Source: Rhizobium sp. L51/94 (GTDB lineage Bacteria > Pseudomonadota > Alphaproteobacteria > Rhizobiales > Rhizobiaceae). From it: DNA of 64,000 nt. The stretch's first letter is position 1. Each line of letters begins with the position of its first letter. Positions 33,893 to 43,346 of this stretch are shown one piece after another. The notes under the pieces were generated by a model. It was not told where the DNA came from, did not search any database, and was given only the letters and a program-made list of their open reading frames with translations. The stretch is from positions 1,054,001-1,118,000 of the forward strand of contig NZ_CP072142.1 of assembly GCF_019355555.1 (NCBI RefSeq), in the 5' to 3' direction. The position numbers and the translations under genes were made by a program.

Positions 33893-35418
33893 GAGGCCAC
33901 CTTCATTTCACCGGCCTGGCGTCCGGCCATCAGGAATCCGATCTCGTCCTCGGTCGTGTTGTCCGGATCGACTTCTCCGACGATACGCCCGGCAAACATC
34001 ACCAGGATACGATCGGCCAGCTTGAGAACTTCGTCCAGCTGCACGGAGATCAGCAGTATTGCGGCGCCGATTTGCCGTTGCCGGATGATCTCGTCGTGGA
34101 TTCCTTCCATGGCACCGATGTCCACGCCGCGTGTCGGCTGATCAATGAGCAGGAAGGGTGCTCCACGGGAGAATTCACGGGCCAACACGACCTTTTGCAT
34201 ATTGCCGCCGGATAGCGTCCTGACCGCGGCTCGATGGCCGGTCGCACGGATGTCAAACTGCTTGATCAGCCGTTCGGCTTGCTGCTTGACATGCGTCCAG
34301 CGAATGAAGCCGCACTTGGCAAACGGCGCTGAGTGCTGCCGTCCCATCAGGATGTTCGACGCGATGGAAGCCGAGGCATCAACGCCGCGCACCAATCTGT
34401 TACCTGGCACATGCGAGAGCCCGGCGATGCGAACGGTTAGCGGATCCTGCCCCTGCACGGGCGTCTGGCATAGTTGGATGACGCCGTGGCTCGGTTGGCG
34501 TAGGCCTGAAATCACTTCCGCCAGTTCGGTCTGGCCATTGCCATCGACGCCAACGATGCCGATGATCTCGCCGGCCCTGACCTTGAAATTGATGTCGCTC
34601 AGCGTCGGCAGGCCGCGATCGTCGCGGGCACAGACCTCGCGCAGATCAAGCACCGGCTCTCCCGTCACCGCGCCTCGCGGCCGGCGATCGAAATTGACGG
34701 CCCGGCCGACCATCATCCGGACGAGCTCGTCTTCCGAGACTTCGCTGGTCGGCCTGGTGCCGACCACGCGGCCGTCGCGAAGCACCGTGATCGTGTCGGA
34801 GACCTCCATCACTTCCGACAGGTGATGCGAGATGAAGATCACCGTCATGCCTTTTTCCGTAAAGGATCGCAGGATTCGGAATAGGTCCCGGCTTTCCTGC
34901 GGCGTCAGTACGGCTGTGGGTTCGTCCAAAATGACAATCTTCGCACCGCGGGCGAGCACTTTGAGTATCTCGACCCTTTGCTCGATACCAACCGAGAGCT
35001 CTGCAACGCGACGATCCGGATCGACCTGAAGGCCGAAGGCTGTCGACAGTTCGCGGACCCGTGCGCTCTGCGCTTTGCGATCGATGAGACCGCCTTTGGT
35101 GATTTCCATGCCGAGAAAAATGTTTTCGGCAACGGTCAGCGACGGCACCAGCTTGAAGTGCTGGTGCACCATGCCGAGACCGAGCGCGATCGCCTTGCGC
35201 GGCGAATCCATCACCACCGGTTCACCATCAATGCTCAGAACCCCTGCGTCTGGCTGGTAGAGGCCGAAGAGGACATTCATCAACGTCGTCTTTCCAGCAC
35301 CGTTCTCCCCGACCAGCGCATGGATCTCGCCCTTGCGAACCGCGAGATTGACGTCGCTGTTGGCCGTCTGCGGGCCGAAGCGTTTTGTGACGCCGGACAT
35401 TTCGATCGCGTAAGCCAT
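33889..35418 (-). CDS. Nucleoside-type ABC transporter ATPase (double ABC domain, YufO-like)
   Basis: A double-ABC ATPase of about 509 residues. The first domain has Walker A GENGAGKTT, a degenerate signature LSVGIEQRVEILK and Walker B IVILDEPTAVL. The second has VDGNGQTEL in place of a proper Walker A, LSGGNMQKVVLAREFS and LLIDQPTRGVD. This asymmetry is normal in RbsA/YufO proteins. ATG 35418 gives the usual N-terminus; ATG 35445, nine codons upstream, is possible. It powers the two permeases downstream. Confidence 0.93.
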   Translation of the reverse strand: MAYAIEMSGVTKRFGPQTANSDVNLAVRKGEIHALVGENGAGKTTLMNVLFGLYQPDAGVLSIDGEPVVMDSPRKAIALGLGMVHQHFKLVPSLTVAENIFLGMEITKGGLIDRKAQSARVRELSTAFGLQVDPDRRVAELSVGIEQRVEILKVLARGAKIVILDEPTAVLTPQESRDLFRILRSFTEKGMTVIFISHHLSEVMEVSDTITVLRDGRVVGTRPTSEVSEDELVRMMVGRAVNFDRRPRGAVTGEPVLDLREVCARDDRGLPTLSDINFKVRAGEIIGIVGVDGNGQTELAEVISGLRQPSHGVIQLCQTPVQGQDPLTVRIAGLSHVPGNRLVRGVDASASIASNILMGRQHSAPFAKCGFIRWTHVKQQAERLIKQFDIRATGHRAAVRTLSGGNMQKVVLAREFSRGAPFLLIDQPTRGVDIGAMEGIHDEIIRQRQIGAAILLISVQLDEVLKLADRILVMFAGRIVGEVDPDNTTEDEIGFLMAGRQAGEMKVAS

Positions 35419-35467
35419 CAAGCTCTCATCGTTTTCAACGGCCATTGACCTAAATCAAAAAGGAGGG

Positions 35468-35498
35468 ACTTGGCGCGAATAGAATCGCCGCGCCAAGT
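35468..35498 (-). terminator. Intercistronic hairpin after the BMP-family gene
   Basis: ACTTGGCGCG (35468-35477) and CGCGCCAAGT (35489-35498) form a perfect 10-bp stem with an 11-base loop between the binding-protein gene and the ATPase gene. On the minus strand TTTTT follows six bases after the stem, so partial termination or 3'-end protection of the binding-protein mRNA is likely. Confidence 0.6.
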
Positions 35499-35546
35499 TG
35501 GACCAAGATTCCGAACTGGAGACCCGATCAGACCCTGGGCTTTGCT

Positions 35547-36554
35547 CTACTTGTTTAGAGCCACGGAGATCGTGCCGTCGGCGACGCCCTTGCGCATAGC
35601 TTCAAGCTTGGTCATGACATCGGTCGGGATCTTGTCCTTGACCTGATCACAAACCTTCAGCTCGACGCCGCCTGACTTGATGCCGTAGAGTACGGAGCCG
35701 TCCTTAATAGGATCGTCGCCACTGACCTGGCCTTTGATCATGTTGTAGACTGCGATGTCGCCACGTTTCATCATGGATGCCAAGATGTTGCCCGGTGCGG
35801 TGGCGCATTGGTCGATGTCAACGCCGATCGCGTATTTGTTGGCGGCCTTGGCGGCTTGAAGAACACCCTCACCAGTCGGCCCCGCTGCCTGGTAGATTAT
35901 ATCGATGTCCTGACCGTACATAGCCATCGCCACTTCGCTGCCCTTGGCCGGATCGTCGAAGGTGCCAGCAAACACACTGTTGACCTTCACGTCCTTGGAA
36001 GCTTTGGCGACGCCCTGCTCCATACCCATAAGAAAGTTATGAATGACGGGGATGTCGCGGCCGCCGATGAAGCCGACTTGCGAAGAGTCGGCGAAGCCGT
36101 CAACTTTTTCCGCTGTCAACATGCCCGCAAGGCCGCCCGCGAGGTATGAACCCTCTTCCTCTGAAAATTTGACATAGGTCATCGTCGGGCTATCGAGCAC
36201 GCCATCAATGAAGACAAAGCGTTGCTTTGGGTAGGCGGCATGCGACTTCTGGAGCGCGTCGACCAATTCCCAGCCCATGACGAAGATGACATCGTAATTG
36301 CCATCCTTGGCCAGGTTGTTGAATTGCTCCTCATAGTCGAGCGCGCGATTACCGGTGTCAACGATCTTCAGCTCGATGCCGAGATCCTTCTTGGCCTTGT
36401 CTAAGCCATTGACGATCGAAATGCCGAAGCCCTGCGAGAAATATCCCGAAATCGCCGCGACCTTGAGCTGAGCGGCATCCGCAGCCGTTGCTCCGAAGGC
36501 CAGAGTGGCGATCATCGCCGAACTGGCAAGCACTTTCCTGAAAATCGAAATCAT
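35547..36554 (-). CDS. BMP family nucleoside-binding protein
   Basis: A 335-residue periplasmic binding protein of the BMP/PnrA family, whose members bind purine nucleosides. A signal peptide ends near residue 25 (SSAMIATLAFGATAADA). Then come VAAISGYFSQGFGISIVNGLDKA, VMGWELVDALQKSHAAYP, GFIGGRDIPVIHNFLMGMEQG and YQAAGPTGEGVLQAAKAANK, all family landmarks. ATG 36554 gives a proper signal peptide, while the open frame extends to 36680. It heads the minus-strand nucleoside uptake and hydrolysis operon. Confidence 0.93.
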   Translation of the reverse strand: MISIFRKVLASSAMIATLAFGATAADAAQLKVAAISGYFSQGFGISIVNGLDKAKKDLGIELKIVDTGNRALDYEEQFNNLAKDGNYDVIFVMGWELVDALQKSHAAYPKQRFVFIDGVLDSPTMTYVKFSEEEGSYLAGGLAGMLTAEKVDGFADSSQVGFIGGRDIPVIHNFLMGMEQGVAKASKDVKVNSVFAGTFDDPAKGSEVAMAMYGQDIDIIYQAAGPTGEGVLQAAKAANKYAIGVDIDQCATAPGNILASMMKRGDIAVYNMIKGQVSGDDPIKDGSVLYGIKSGGVELKVCDQVKDKIPTDVMTKLEAMRKGVADGTISVALNK

Positions 36555-36633
36555 GATCGTTCCCACTCTGTTGTTGTTTGTTAGCCCGAACTGCCGTTTC
36601 AAGCGCATCCCAGTCAGCGCAGGTCGATCTATA

Positions 36634-36651
36634 TAGTTCGTGGACGAACTA
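36634..36651. promoter_or_regulatory. Perfect 18-bp palindrome, probable MarR-type operator
   Basis: TAGTTCGT-GG-ACGAACTA is perfectly symmetrical and lies in the 217-base divergent region between the BMP gene and the epimerase gene. A TTGACA (36675-36680, minus) sits upstream of it. Perfect palindromes of this length with GTTCGT/ACGAAC halves are typical MarR-family sites, and a MarR gene closes the same operon. Confidence 0.65.
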
Positions 36652-36771
36652 AACTGAGCCGCAAATTCAACGTTTGTCAAGCAGGGTGCAATCAGAAATA
36701 TTGTTGGACTACGGACGGATTTTTCGCTTAACTTGCTCTGCGACGCGGGGTCGGCGGAGGTAAATGCAGGG

Positions 36772-37626
36772 ATGCATATCTTGGTGACGGGGGCTGCTGG
36801 ACTGCTTGGCCGCCATGTGGTGGAGGCTTATCGTGCCGCCGGCTTTGCCGTTACGGCCATGGACATCGTCGGCAACGAAAGCGGCGATATAGTCGGGGCC
36901 AACCTTTGCGACCTTCCTACAGCGACGGCACTGATCAGGGACGTTGATTGCGTGGCGCATATCGCATCGATACCGCGCCCCGGAGGCTACGCGACAGATG
37001 ATGTCTTCAGAACGAACATGGCCCTGATGTTCAACGTGCTGACCGCCATGGAAACGGCCGGCATAAAGAAACTGTTGTTTGCCTCATCCTTTAGCATCAT
37101 CGGCCTGCCGTTTGCGCCGGCTCCGGTGCAGCTCGATTTTCTGCCAATCGACCAGTCCCACAGAGCCCAGCCGCAGGACATCTATGCCGTGACAAAATGG
37201 CTGGGTGAGGAGATGGTTGAAGCCTGGGTCAGACGCACCGGCGGGACGGCAATGAGCATCCGGATGCCCTGGATACAAACACCGGAGAGTTTCTTCCGGG
37301 ATGTCGGGCCGCGCCGCCAGAGCTCTGATGCGCCTCTGGATCTTTGGGCCTATATCGACGCAAGGGATGCCGCAGAGGCTTTCGTCCGGGCTGCCAGAGC
37401 AGAGGCGACAGGTCATGAACGCATCTTCATTTCGGCCGACGATACCTATAGTGAAACGCCGTCACATCAACTGCTCGAGACGCACTATCCGGATGTGGAA
37501 CTGCGGGAATATCTGGATGATCACGGTAGCCTCCTGTCGAATGCGTTGGCGAAGGATCTTCTGGGGTTTCAACCACGTTATTCCTGGCGTTCTTACCCTG
37601 ACCCGCTGGTTGCACACGAGATCTGA
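36772..37626 (+). CDS. NAD-dependent epimerase/dehydratase (extended SDR)
   Basis: A 284-residue extended SDR. The Rossmann motif VTGAAGLLGRH is at residues 4-14, and a catalytic YAVTKW (Tyr-x-x-x-Lys) lies near residue 140. ATG 36772 gives the normal N-terminus MHILVTGAAG, with GGAGG upstream at slightly long spacing. It resembles UDP-glucose 4-epimerase and uronate dehydrogenase-like enzymes. It is first of a plus-strand group with a second SDR (23-base gap) and LhgO, probably a sugar-acid or hydroxy-acid pathway. Confidence 0.9.
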   Translation: MHILVTGAAGLLGRHVVEAYRAAGFAVTAMDIVGNESGDIVGANLCDLPTATALIRDVDCVAHIASIPRPGGYATDDVFRTNMALMFNVLTAMETAGIKKLLFASSFSIIGLPFAPAPVQLDFLPIDQSHRAQPQDIYAVTKWLGEEMVEAWVRRTGGTAMSIRMPWIQTPESFFRDVGPRRQSSDAPLDLWAYIDARDAAEAFVRAARAEATGHERIFISADDTYSETPSHQLLETHYPDVELREYLDDHGSLLSNALAKDLLGFQPRYSWRSYPDPLVAHEI

Positions 37627-37649
37627 ATCAAGAAGAGGCGTGCATCGAA

Positions 37650-38489
37650 ATGACATTCGGACAGGATTTTGCGGGCAAGACAGTGCTTGTCACCGGCGGT
37701 GGCGGGGTCATAGGCAGTACGGCCGCCAGGATGTTTCTCGAGCGCGGCGCGAACGTCGTGCTGGCAGATATCGACGGGCAGACATTGGAAAGTAAGGCGT
37801 CAATGTTCGGGGTCGGGGACCGACTGGCAATTGTTGCTGGCAACTTGTCCGACGAGACCGCGGCGAAGGGAGCGGTCGATCTCGCTCTCAGAACATTCGG
37901 TCGTATCGACGTTGTCTTCAACAATGCGGGCATTTCGGGCATCGTCGCGCCGGTACATCTGCTCGAGGCGTCGGACTGGGACGCCATTGTCAACGCCAAT
38001 CTTCGTAGCATGTTTCTTGTGTTGAAGTTTGCGGCAGCGGCGATGGTAAAACTGCAGATTGCCGGCAAGATCGTGAACATGGGATCATCAATGGCTGGAT
38101 GGGACGTCCTTTCTGGAGGCGCTGGCTATGCCGCCACCAAGAGCGCCGTCGTCGGCCTGACCAAAGTCGCCGCCCTGGATCTGGCGCGCTATGGTATACG
38201 AGTGAATGCGGTATGCCCCGGTGTGATTGAGACGACGCTCGGTGTGCCCGGCATGCGAGGGGATGGAGACATTAAATCGGCGGTCGAGCATTTCGCTGAG
38301 CGGATTCCGCTCCGGCGGATCGGTCAGCCGGAAGACGTGGCAGAAATCGTTCTGTTCTTGGCCTCGGATGGGGCGCGCCACGTCAGTGGCGCGGCGTGGC
38401 TGGTGGATGGTGGACAGACGCTGCAAAGCTTCTCAAATGCGCCGACAAAGGGCGTGTATCCAAAGCGGATCAGGTCGATGGATGACTAG
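37650..38489 (+). CDS. SDR family oxidoreductase (classical)
   Basis: A 279-residue classical SDR with VTGGGGVIGSTAA near residues 13-25, NNAG near 90, catalytic Ser in NMGSSMAG and Tyr/Lys in GYAATKSAVVG. The C-terminus GAAWLVDGGQTL is usual. GAGG lies upstream of the ATG at long spacing. It follows the epimerase gene and precedes an FAD-dependent hydroxy-acid oxidase. The product and substrate are unknown; an alcohol or keto group of a sugar-derived acid is plausible. Confidence 0.92.
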   Translation: MTFGQDFAGKTVLVTGGGGVIGSTAARMFLERGANVVLADIDGQTLESKASMFGVGDRLAIVAGNLSDETAAKGAVDLALRTFGRIDVVFNNAGISGIVAPVHLLEASDWDAIVNANLRSMFLVLKFAAAAMVKLQIAGKIVNMGSSMAGWDVLSGGAGYAATKSAVVGLTKVAALDLARYGIRVNAVCPGVIETTLGVPGMRGDGDIKSAVEHFAERIPLRRIGQPEDVAEIVLFLASDGARHVSGAAWLVDGGQTLQSFSNAPTKGVYPKRIRSMDD

Positions 38490-38736
38490 ATTGATCGATA
38501 ACGCTGCTGGGGCCATTAGCTCAAAGTAGGTGGTGAAAAGAGCTCGGAGAATTTAACTCTGAATTCCGCTATGAATTGCGGTGAAACAGAGAGTTAGCCG
38601 CGCCTGCGCTGTTCCGTAGATAAGGCGGATGAGCTGTTCATCGAACACGTAACTCTGGGCTTGGCTGCATCTTTTCGATGGGGGCAGGCAACGCATGTTT
38701 TTCGAACCACCACCAGAAGACGTACCGGAGAAGACC

Positions 38737-39942
38737 ATGTCCAGGCGAATTGCAGTGATCGGAGCGGGCATCAACGGCCTTGCCGTGGCCCGACAGCTAA
38801 TACTGGATCATTCGGGCATTGCCGTCACCGTCTTCGAAAAGGAGGCGAATGTTGCCCAGCACCAGTCGAGCCACAATTCTGGCGTCGTGCATGCCGGCCT
38901 CTATTACGAGCCGGGCAGCCTGAAGGCGCGGCTTTGCACCCGCGGCGCCGAACTAATTCGCGACTACTGTGTCGCCCACGCGCTGCCCTATGACGAATGC
39001 GGCAAGCTTGTGGTGGCGCTCAAGGACGAAGAACTGCCGCGGTTGGAGGCGATCCACAGGCGGTCGATCGCCAATGGCGTGCCTGGGGTCAGCCTGATCG
39101 GGCCTGAGCGGATGCGCGAAATCGAGCCGAACGGCGTCGGCATCCGGGCGCTACACTCGCCGCGCACGGCCATAGTCAGCTACGAGGCGGTAGCCAGGCG
39201 CATCGCCGCCGAAATCAAGGAGTGGGGCGCCAGCCTCAGGCTCGGGACGAAGGTCGCCAAGATCACCGAAAGCAGCGACGGCGCCTATGTCGAGGGTGCC
39301 GAAGGGCGGCTCGACGACAAGCCCTACGACCATGTCATCGCCTGCTCAGGCTTGCAGTCGGATCGCCTGGCGGGCGCCTCGGGTGACGGGGATGAACCGC
39401 GCATCGTGCCGTTCTTCGGCCTCTACTACGTCGTCGACGCCGCCTTCAGAAAGCACGTAAAGGGGCTGATCTATCCGGTTCCGGATCCGCGCTTTCCCTT
39501 TCTCGGGGTGCACTTCACTAAGCGCATCGACGGCGAGATTACTATCGGCCCGAATGCCTTCATCTCGCTCGGCCGCGAAAACTATTCCGGCCGCCGCTTC
39601 GACCTGCGCGACATCGCCAATTTCGTCACCTTTCCCGGCTTCTGGAAATTTGCGGCCCGCAACAAGGCGGTGGCCATCCGAGAACTGAAGACCGTCCTCA
39701 GCCAGAACACCTTCGTGGCTGAAGCGGCGAAATATGTTCCGTCCCTTGCAGACGTAAAGGTAGTGCCCGCTACCCGAGGTATCCGCGCCCAAGCTATGAA
39801 GAACGACGGCCGGTTGGTAGATGATTTTGTTATCCGCAAGACGCGATATGTGACCCATATTCGCAACGCGCCGTCGCCCGGCGCCACATCATCCTTAGCA
39901 ATTGCCGAGCACATCGCGAAAGAGATCTGGGCATTCCAATAG
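38737..39942 (+). CDS. lhgO: L-2-hydroxyglutarate oxidase
   Basis: A 401-residue FAD-dependent oxidoreductase of the DAO fold. FAD motif VIGAGINGLAVARQLI is at residues 6-21, then the family-typical QHQSSHNSGVVHAGLYYEPGSLKA stretch that distinguishes LhgO, and VPATRGIRAQ near the C-terminus. LhgO oxidises L-2-hydroxyglutarate to 2-oxoglutarate at the inner membrane. ATG 38737 has CGGAG 7 bases upstream; an earlier ATG at 38695 is less likely. It lies 247 bases after the SDR gene and may have its own promoter. Confidence 0.92.
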   Translation: MSRRIAVIGAGINGLAVARQLILDHSGIAVTVFEKEANVAQHQSSHNSGVVHAGLYYEPGSLKARLCTRGAELIRDYCVAHALPYDECGKLVVALKDEELPRLEAIHRRSIANGVPGVSLIGPERMREIEPNGVGIRALHSPRTAIVSYEAVARRIAAEIKEWGASLRLGTKVAKITESSDGAYVEGAEGRLDDKPYDHVIACSGLQSDRLAGASGDGDEPRIVPFFGLYYVVDAAFRKHVKGLIYPVPDPRFPFLGVHFTKRIDGEITIGPNAFISLGRENYSGRRFDLRDIANFVTFPGFWKFAARNKAVAIRELKTVLSQNTFVAEAAKYVPSLADVKVVPATRGIRAQAMKNDGRLVDDFVIRKTRYVTHIRNAPSPGATSSLAIAEHIAKEIWAFQ

Positions 39943-40342
39943 GGTTCATAAATTTGGTCTGGCAACTAGCGTTGAGCCAGTCGATGTCCCTGATGACCGA
40001 ATCTCAACTCGATTTTCGAACTCATGAGGTTCCATAAATGCGCATTACGCGCAAAAAGCGCGCCTTTTCAGACGCTTATGTAATTTTGGCCAGCCGGTCG
40101 CGGGTTCAATACGGTTCAAGGCGAGGATTAACGGAAATTGTTTACTCCAAATGAGTTATGCTGACCGATAGATATCGCGACCTATTCCATGTCAGCGGAT
40201 ATGTGGCGCCTGCCGATCGAAGATCCAAACCCGTTCACGCCCAACCATCTGGCCGCTACACGCGGAAATTATTTCCGTATGAACAGGTGGCGCAAATTCG
40301 AATCTCATCAAGAGCGCTCTTGTCCAAAAACGCTACATCGAA
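39943..40342. other. Intergenic stretch with a weak terminator-like hairpin
   Basis: About 400 bases between lhgO and the convergent GGDEF gene. CGCGC and GCGCG around AAAAA (about 40049-40063), followed by CCTTTT, form a short hairpin that could end plus-strand transcription. Short frames at 40158-40536 on the plus strand show no ribosome site or family match. Confidence 0.4.
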
Positions 40343-41557
40343 TCAGGACGCGCCCATCGTCACTACCCGCAACTGATGATGCAAGGGATCTGCTGAGGGG
40401 TGCAGCAGCAATTCGTTTGGCAGTGCGGTCTCAACGCGATTCCGCCCAAGGGATTTCGCCCGGTACAGCGCGCCATCGGCGCTTGCGAGCATCCCGGCGA
40501 GGTCGTGGCAGTCCGGTGCAGCAAGGCCGATACTGACGGTGGCCCCGGTTTTCAAACCCTCTGCCCGAGCGGCTGCTTCGGCGAACCGGCTTGCGATCGC
40601 CGAGCCGCGGTTGAGAGCCTGGGAATGGTCGCAACGAGGCAGAAGCGCAGCGAATTCCTCACCGCCCAGCCGGACAATAAGCGCGTCTGGCCCCGCCTGT
40701 TCGCGGGCGGTTTCGGCGAACAACTGCAAAACCTTATCTCCGGTTGAATGTCCATAACGGTCGTTGATCGCCTTGAAGTGGTCGAGATCGAAGGCGAGCA
40801 GGGAGACTGGGTCTCCATGCCGCTCCCGGAGGATCCGAGATGCCTGCTCAAAAAAGGCGTGACGGTTTGCAAGCCCGGTCAACTGATCGGTTTGTGACAT
40901 GCGGAGCAGATGGAGCTTTTCCTCCTCTCGAATAATCATCAGAAAGGACATCGGCATCGCTACCGAGTACAAGACGGCCTCGTACATCGTCGCCTTCCCA
41001 ACGATGGAGATAATATCTTGCCCGTACCGCTGAAGGAGAACAGGGGCAATGAACGCTCGGCCGAGGTAGAACACGGCATGGACGGCCGAGATCGATACAG
41101 CGATCGGACGTGAGCGCAATCGCTGGGCCGTGCGACTGCGCATAATTATCCATGCTGTCAGGCCGCAGGTCAGCGCGATGGGGATAGACGAGACATGGTT
41201 CCAGAAGGCGGCCGGGAAGTGCGTGCCAGCGATCGCCCAGGCGATGGATAGGAAGCTCAGGGCTGCGACGGACGACCAGAGATAGCGGTGACCGTCGAGG
41301 CCGGCGATCGCGTTAAGGACCAAAAGGTAGCCCAACATCATTAGGATGTTGACCGCCCCCATGCCGAGCGCGACCGGAAAGTGGCTCCGGTTCATTGCAA
41401 GCACGCACCCGAGAACGAACGCGAAAAGTGCCGCGGCCAGAACACCGAGCACACGTGCGCGACCTGGATGTGCCTGCCTTTCCCAAAGGAGAAGCGACGC
41501 TGACACCAGCAGCGTTCCGACGGTTAAGTACCAAAGGGTTTGTAAATCGATCTGCAT
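40343..41557 (-). CDS. Membrane-bound diguanylate cyclase (GGDEF domain)
   Basis: A 404-residue protein. The first 200 residues hold about seven hydrophobic helices with no recognised sensor family. A GGDEF domain follows, beginning at DQLTGLANRHAFFEQA. The active-site motif is GGEEF (RLGGEEFAALL), which is catalytically competent in known cyclases. SFDLDHFK-type and SIGLAA segments are also present (LLAFDLDHFKAINDRYGH). It should make cyclic di-GMP in response to a membrane signal. No EAL domain and no linked partner were seen. Confidence 0.93.
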   Translation of the reverse strand: MQIDLQTLWYLTVGTLLVSASLLLWERQAHPGRARVLGVLAAALFAFVLGCVLAMNRSHFPVALGMGAVNILMMLGYLLVLNAIAGLDGHRYLWSSVAALSFLSIAWAIAGTHFPAAFWNHVSSIPIALTCGLTAWIIMRSRTAQRLRSRPIAVSISAVHAVFYLGRAFIAPVLLQRYGQDIISIVGKATMYEAVLYSVAMPMSFLMIIREEEKLHLLRMSQTDQLTGLANRHAFFEQASRILRERHGDPVSLLAFDLDHFKAINDRYGHSTGDKVLQLFAETAREQAGPDALIVRLGGEEFAALLPRCDHSQALNRGSAIASRFAEAAARAEGLKTGATVSIGLAAPDCHDLAGMLASADGALYRAKSLGRNRVETALPNELLLHPSADPLHHQLRVVTMGAS

Positions 41558-42251
41558 TGCTCTGCCTGCCTTACTTCAAAGCCTAAAGGGTGGTCTTTAT
41601 AAGATTCTTTACGTCGCCTCTGATTTCGCCGATATGGTTGGCGCAACCTTAAGCATGCTGTTGAGTGCCGGCGTTAAATCTGGGGTGCGTTCCGCGAAAG
41701 GGCTTGCCGGCCGATCGAATGCGACGGTAGCTGCAGCGGTTCAAGGTCTGGAAGCGCATCTCTGTCGTTCATGCGCTATCGTATTTTTATAAACCGTATT
41801 CACAAGCAATGGGCCATGTCGCGGTTCGCAACGTCTGTAGGCACGATTGAATATAGGCGATGTAGGCGAAGGCGCCGGAGCCAACCGATATAAAGGTAGA
41901 CGCAAATACGCCGTGGTGGATATCGTAGCAAATCCTTGACTCACGGATACTGGGTGGCCGGCAAGTTCATCTTCTACTTGTCCTCTCAAAGAAATTTACA
42001 GATCAGCCGGACGTTGAAGCGGCAAAAATGCTGGCGAAATAGATAACGGGTCTGTTGATGCAACGTAGAGCGATTTGCCGAGACATGCCAGATTGGCAGC
42101 CAGTTCTCCCGTGAATGTTCGATCGCATGTGGCTTCAAAATCACCACATGTTCCGGCAAATCGTAGTCCTCGCTTGAGTGACTGATCGGCCCTTTCGACA
42201 GGCAAACAAACCGCTGTCAATCATTCGCATACCACAAAGGCGGGGAAGCCG
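41558..42251. other. Long intergenic stretch without recognisable gene
   Basis: About 690 bases upstream of the GGDEF gene. Frames at 41741-41989 and 41996-42220 (minus) and others are open, but have no ribosome site and no family resemblance. It lies next to broken genes and may hold decayed sequence. Confidence 0.5.
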
Positions 42252-43030
42252 CTATTTCGTCCGATAGCCCGCCGCTTCCAAAATGAGGTTTGCGACACTC
42301 TGGGCATGTGACAGCATTGAGACATGGCTGGAGGCTAATTCAACCGTTGTTGCGCCCATACGCTTAGCAAGAAACCGTTCGAGGTCTGGCGAACTCGTCT
42401 TATCATTTTGAGAAACGGCATACCAACTAGGCTTACTGTGCCAAGCAGCCTTTGTCGTCTTAACCGTATAAAGAGAATCCGAAGCTGGTCCCTGTACTGC
42501 GTAAAGAGCTCTTGCCTGCAAAACGGGTAAATCACCGACGAAGTCTTCTATAAACGCTTTTTCACTCAACTGCGCGAACCCACCTTCATGGATCGTACCC
42601 TGGCTCGCTGGAGTGGCCGGAAAAGTCTTACCTAATGCAGCGAAGTCCTCGCCAGCTTCCGGTGCTCTAGCAGCGATATAGACAAGCGCGCTGACCTTCG
42701 GATCATCCCCAGTTTCGCTGATAACAGCCCCGCCATAGGAATGTCCAACGAGTACCGTAGGGCCATCCTGTTGTGCTAGAATGCGATCAGTTGCGTCCAC
42801 GTCGTCCTTGAACGAGGTGAGGGGGTTCTGCACCGCAGTAACGTGCAGGCCTGCTTTCTGTAAAGCGGGATCACCTCGGACCAGCTTGAGCCGTCGGCAT
42901 AGAGTCCATGCACAAGAACGACGTTGTGAGCCTTGATAGGAGCCTTTGTTTCGGCCATGGCCGGGACCGCCATGAGCGCGACAAAGGCTGTCGAAGCGAC
43001 GAAGCGGTTTATTTTGATCCAAGATTTCAA
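42252..43030 (-). pseudogene. Secreted alpha/beta hydrolase, frameshifted
   Basis: The N-terminal frame reads a signal peptide (RFVASTAFVALMAVPAMA), then KAHNVVLVHGLYADGSSWSEVIPL, the start of an alpha/beta hydrolase. The rest continues in another frame with LQKAGLHVTAVQNPLTS, the nucleophile elbow GHSYGG and a late catalytic His in ASSHVSMLSHAQ. Adding one A (T on the minus strand) to the run at 42862-42864 restores one protein of about 259 residues. The start is probably TTG 43030 with AGGA 7 bases upstream. Decay or sequence error. Confidence 0.8.
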
Positions 43031-43207
43031 TGAACTGATCCTTATAGTCACATGGAGTGGGATACTCCAATAATGGTATTCGGAGCGCACCTGCTGTTCG
43101 TTACTCCGTCACGCGAACGTGATAATATCCGTAACCCGCATATCAAATCTCGAGACAGGCATAAGCACTGGTCGTACCGGCGAGAAAACGCCAGCAGAGG
43201 ACCCTGG

Positions 43208-43341
43208 ATGCCCGGCAAACGATCACTAACCAGCAAGCAGGATTGTACATGGGATTGACCAAAACGCATCGCAACGAGACGGCAGCAGCCATGGCTGGCT
43301 TCAGCGCCAGCACCGCGTCACGACTTGCTAAAAAGCGTCAT
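43208..43341 (+). pseudogene. IS21-type transposase (IstA) N-terminal remnant
   Basis: Plus-strand frames read MPGKRSLTSKQDC, then after a one-base shift YMGLTKTHRNETAAAMAGFS and STASRLAKK. This is the pattern of the N-terminal helix-turn-helix of IS21-family IstA proteins (MPGKR..KQ..YM..RK.H.QE.AAA.AGFS). Only about 45 codons survive, wedged between the broken hydrolase and the O-methyltransferase gene. Confidence 0.6.
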
Positions 43342-43346
43342 GTGCC

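Noticed and set aside
40027..40060. GTTCCATAAAT motif near 40030 and again near 59838 as a possible recombinase site
   Set aside because: Only about ten bases shared and no linked recombinase gene, so chance cannot be excluded.
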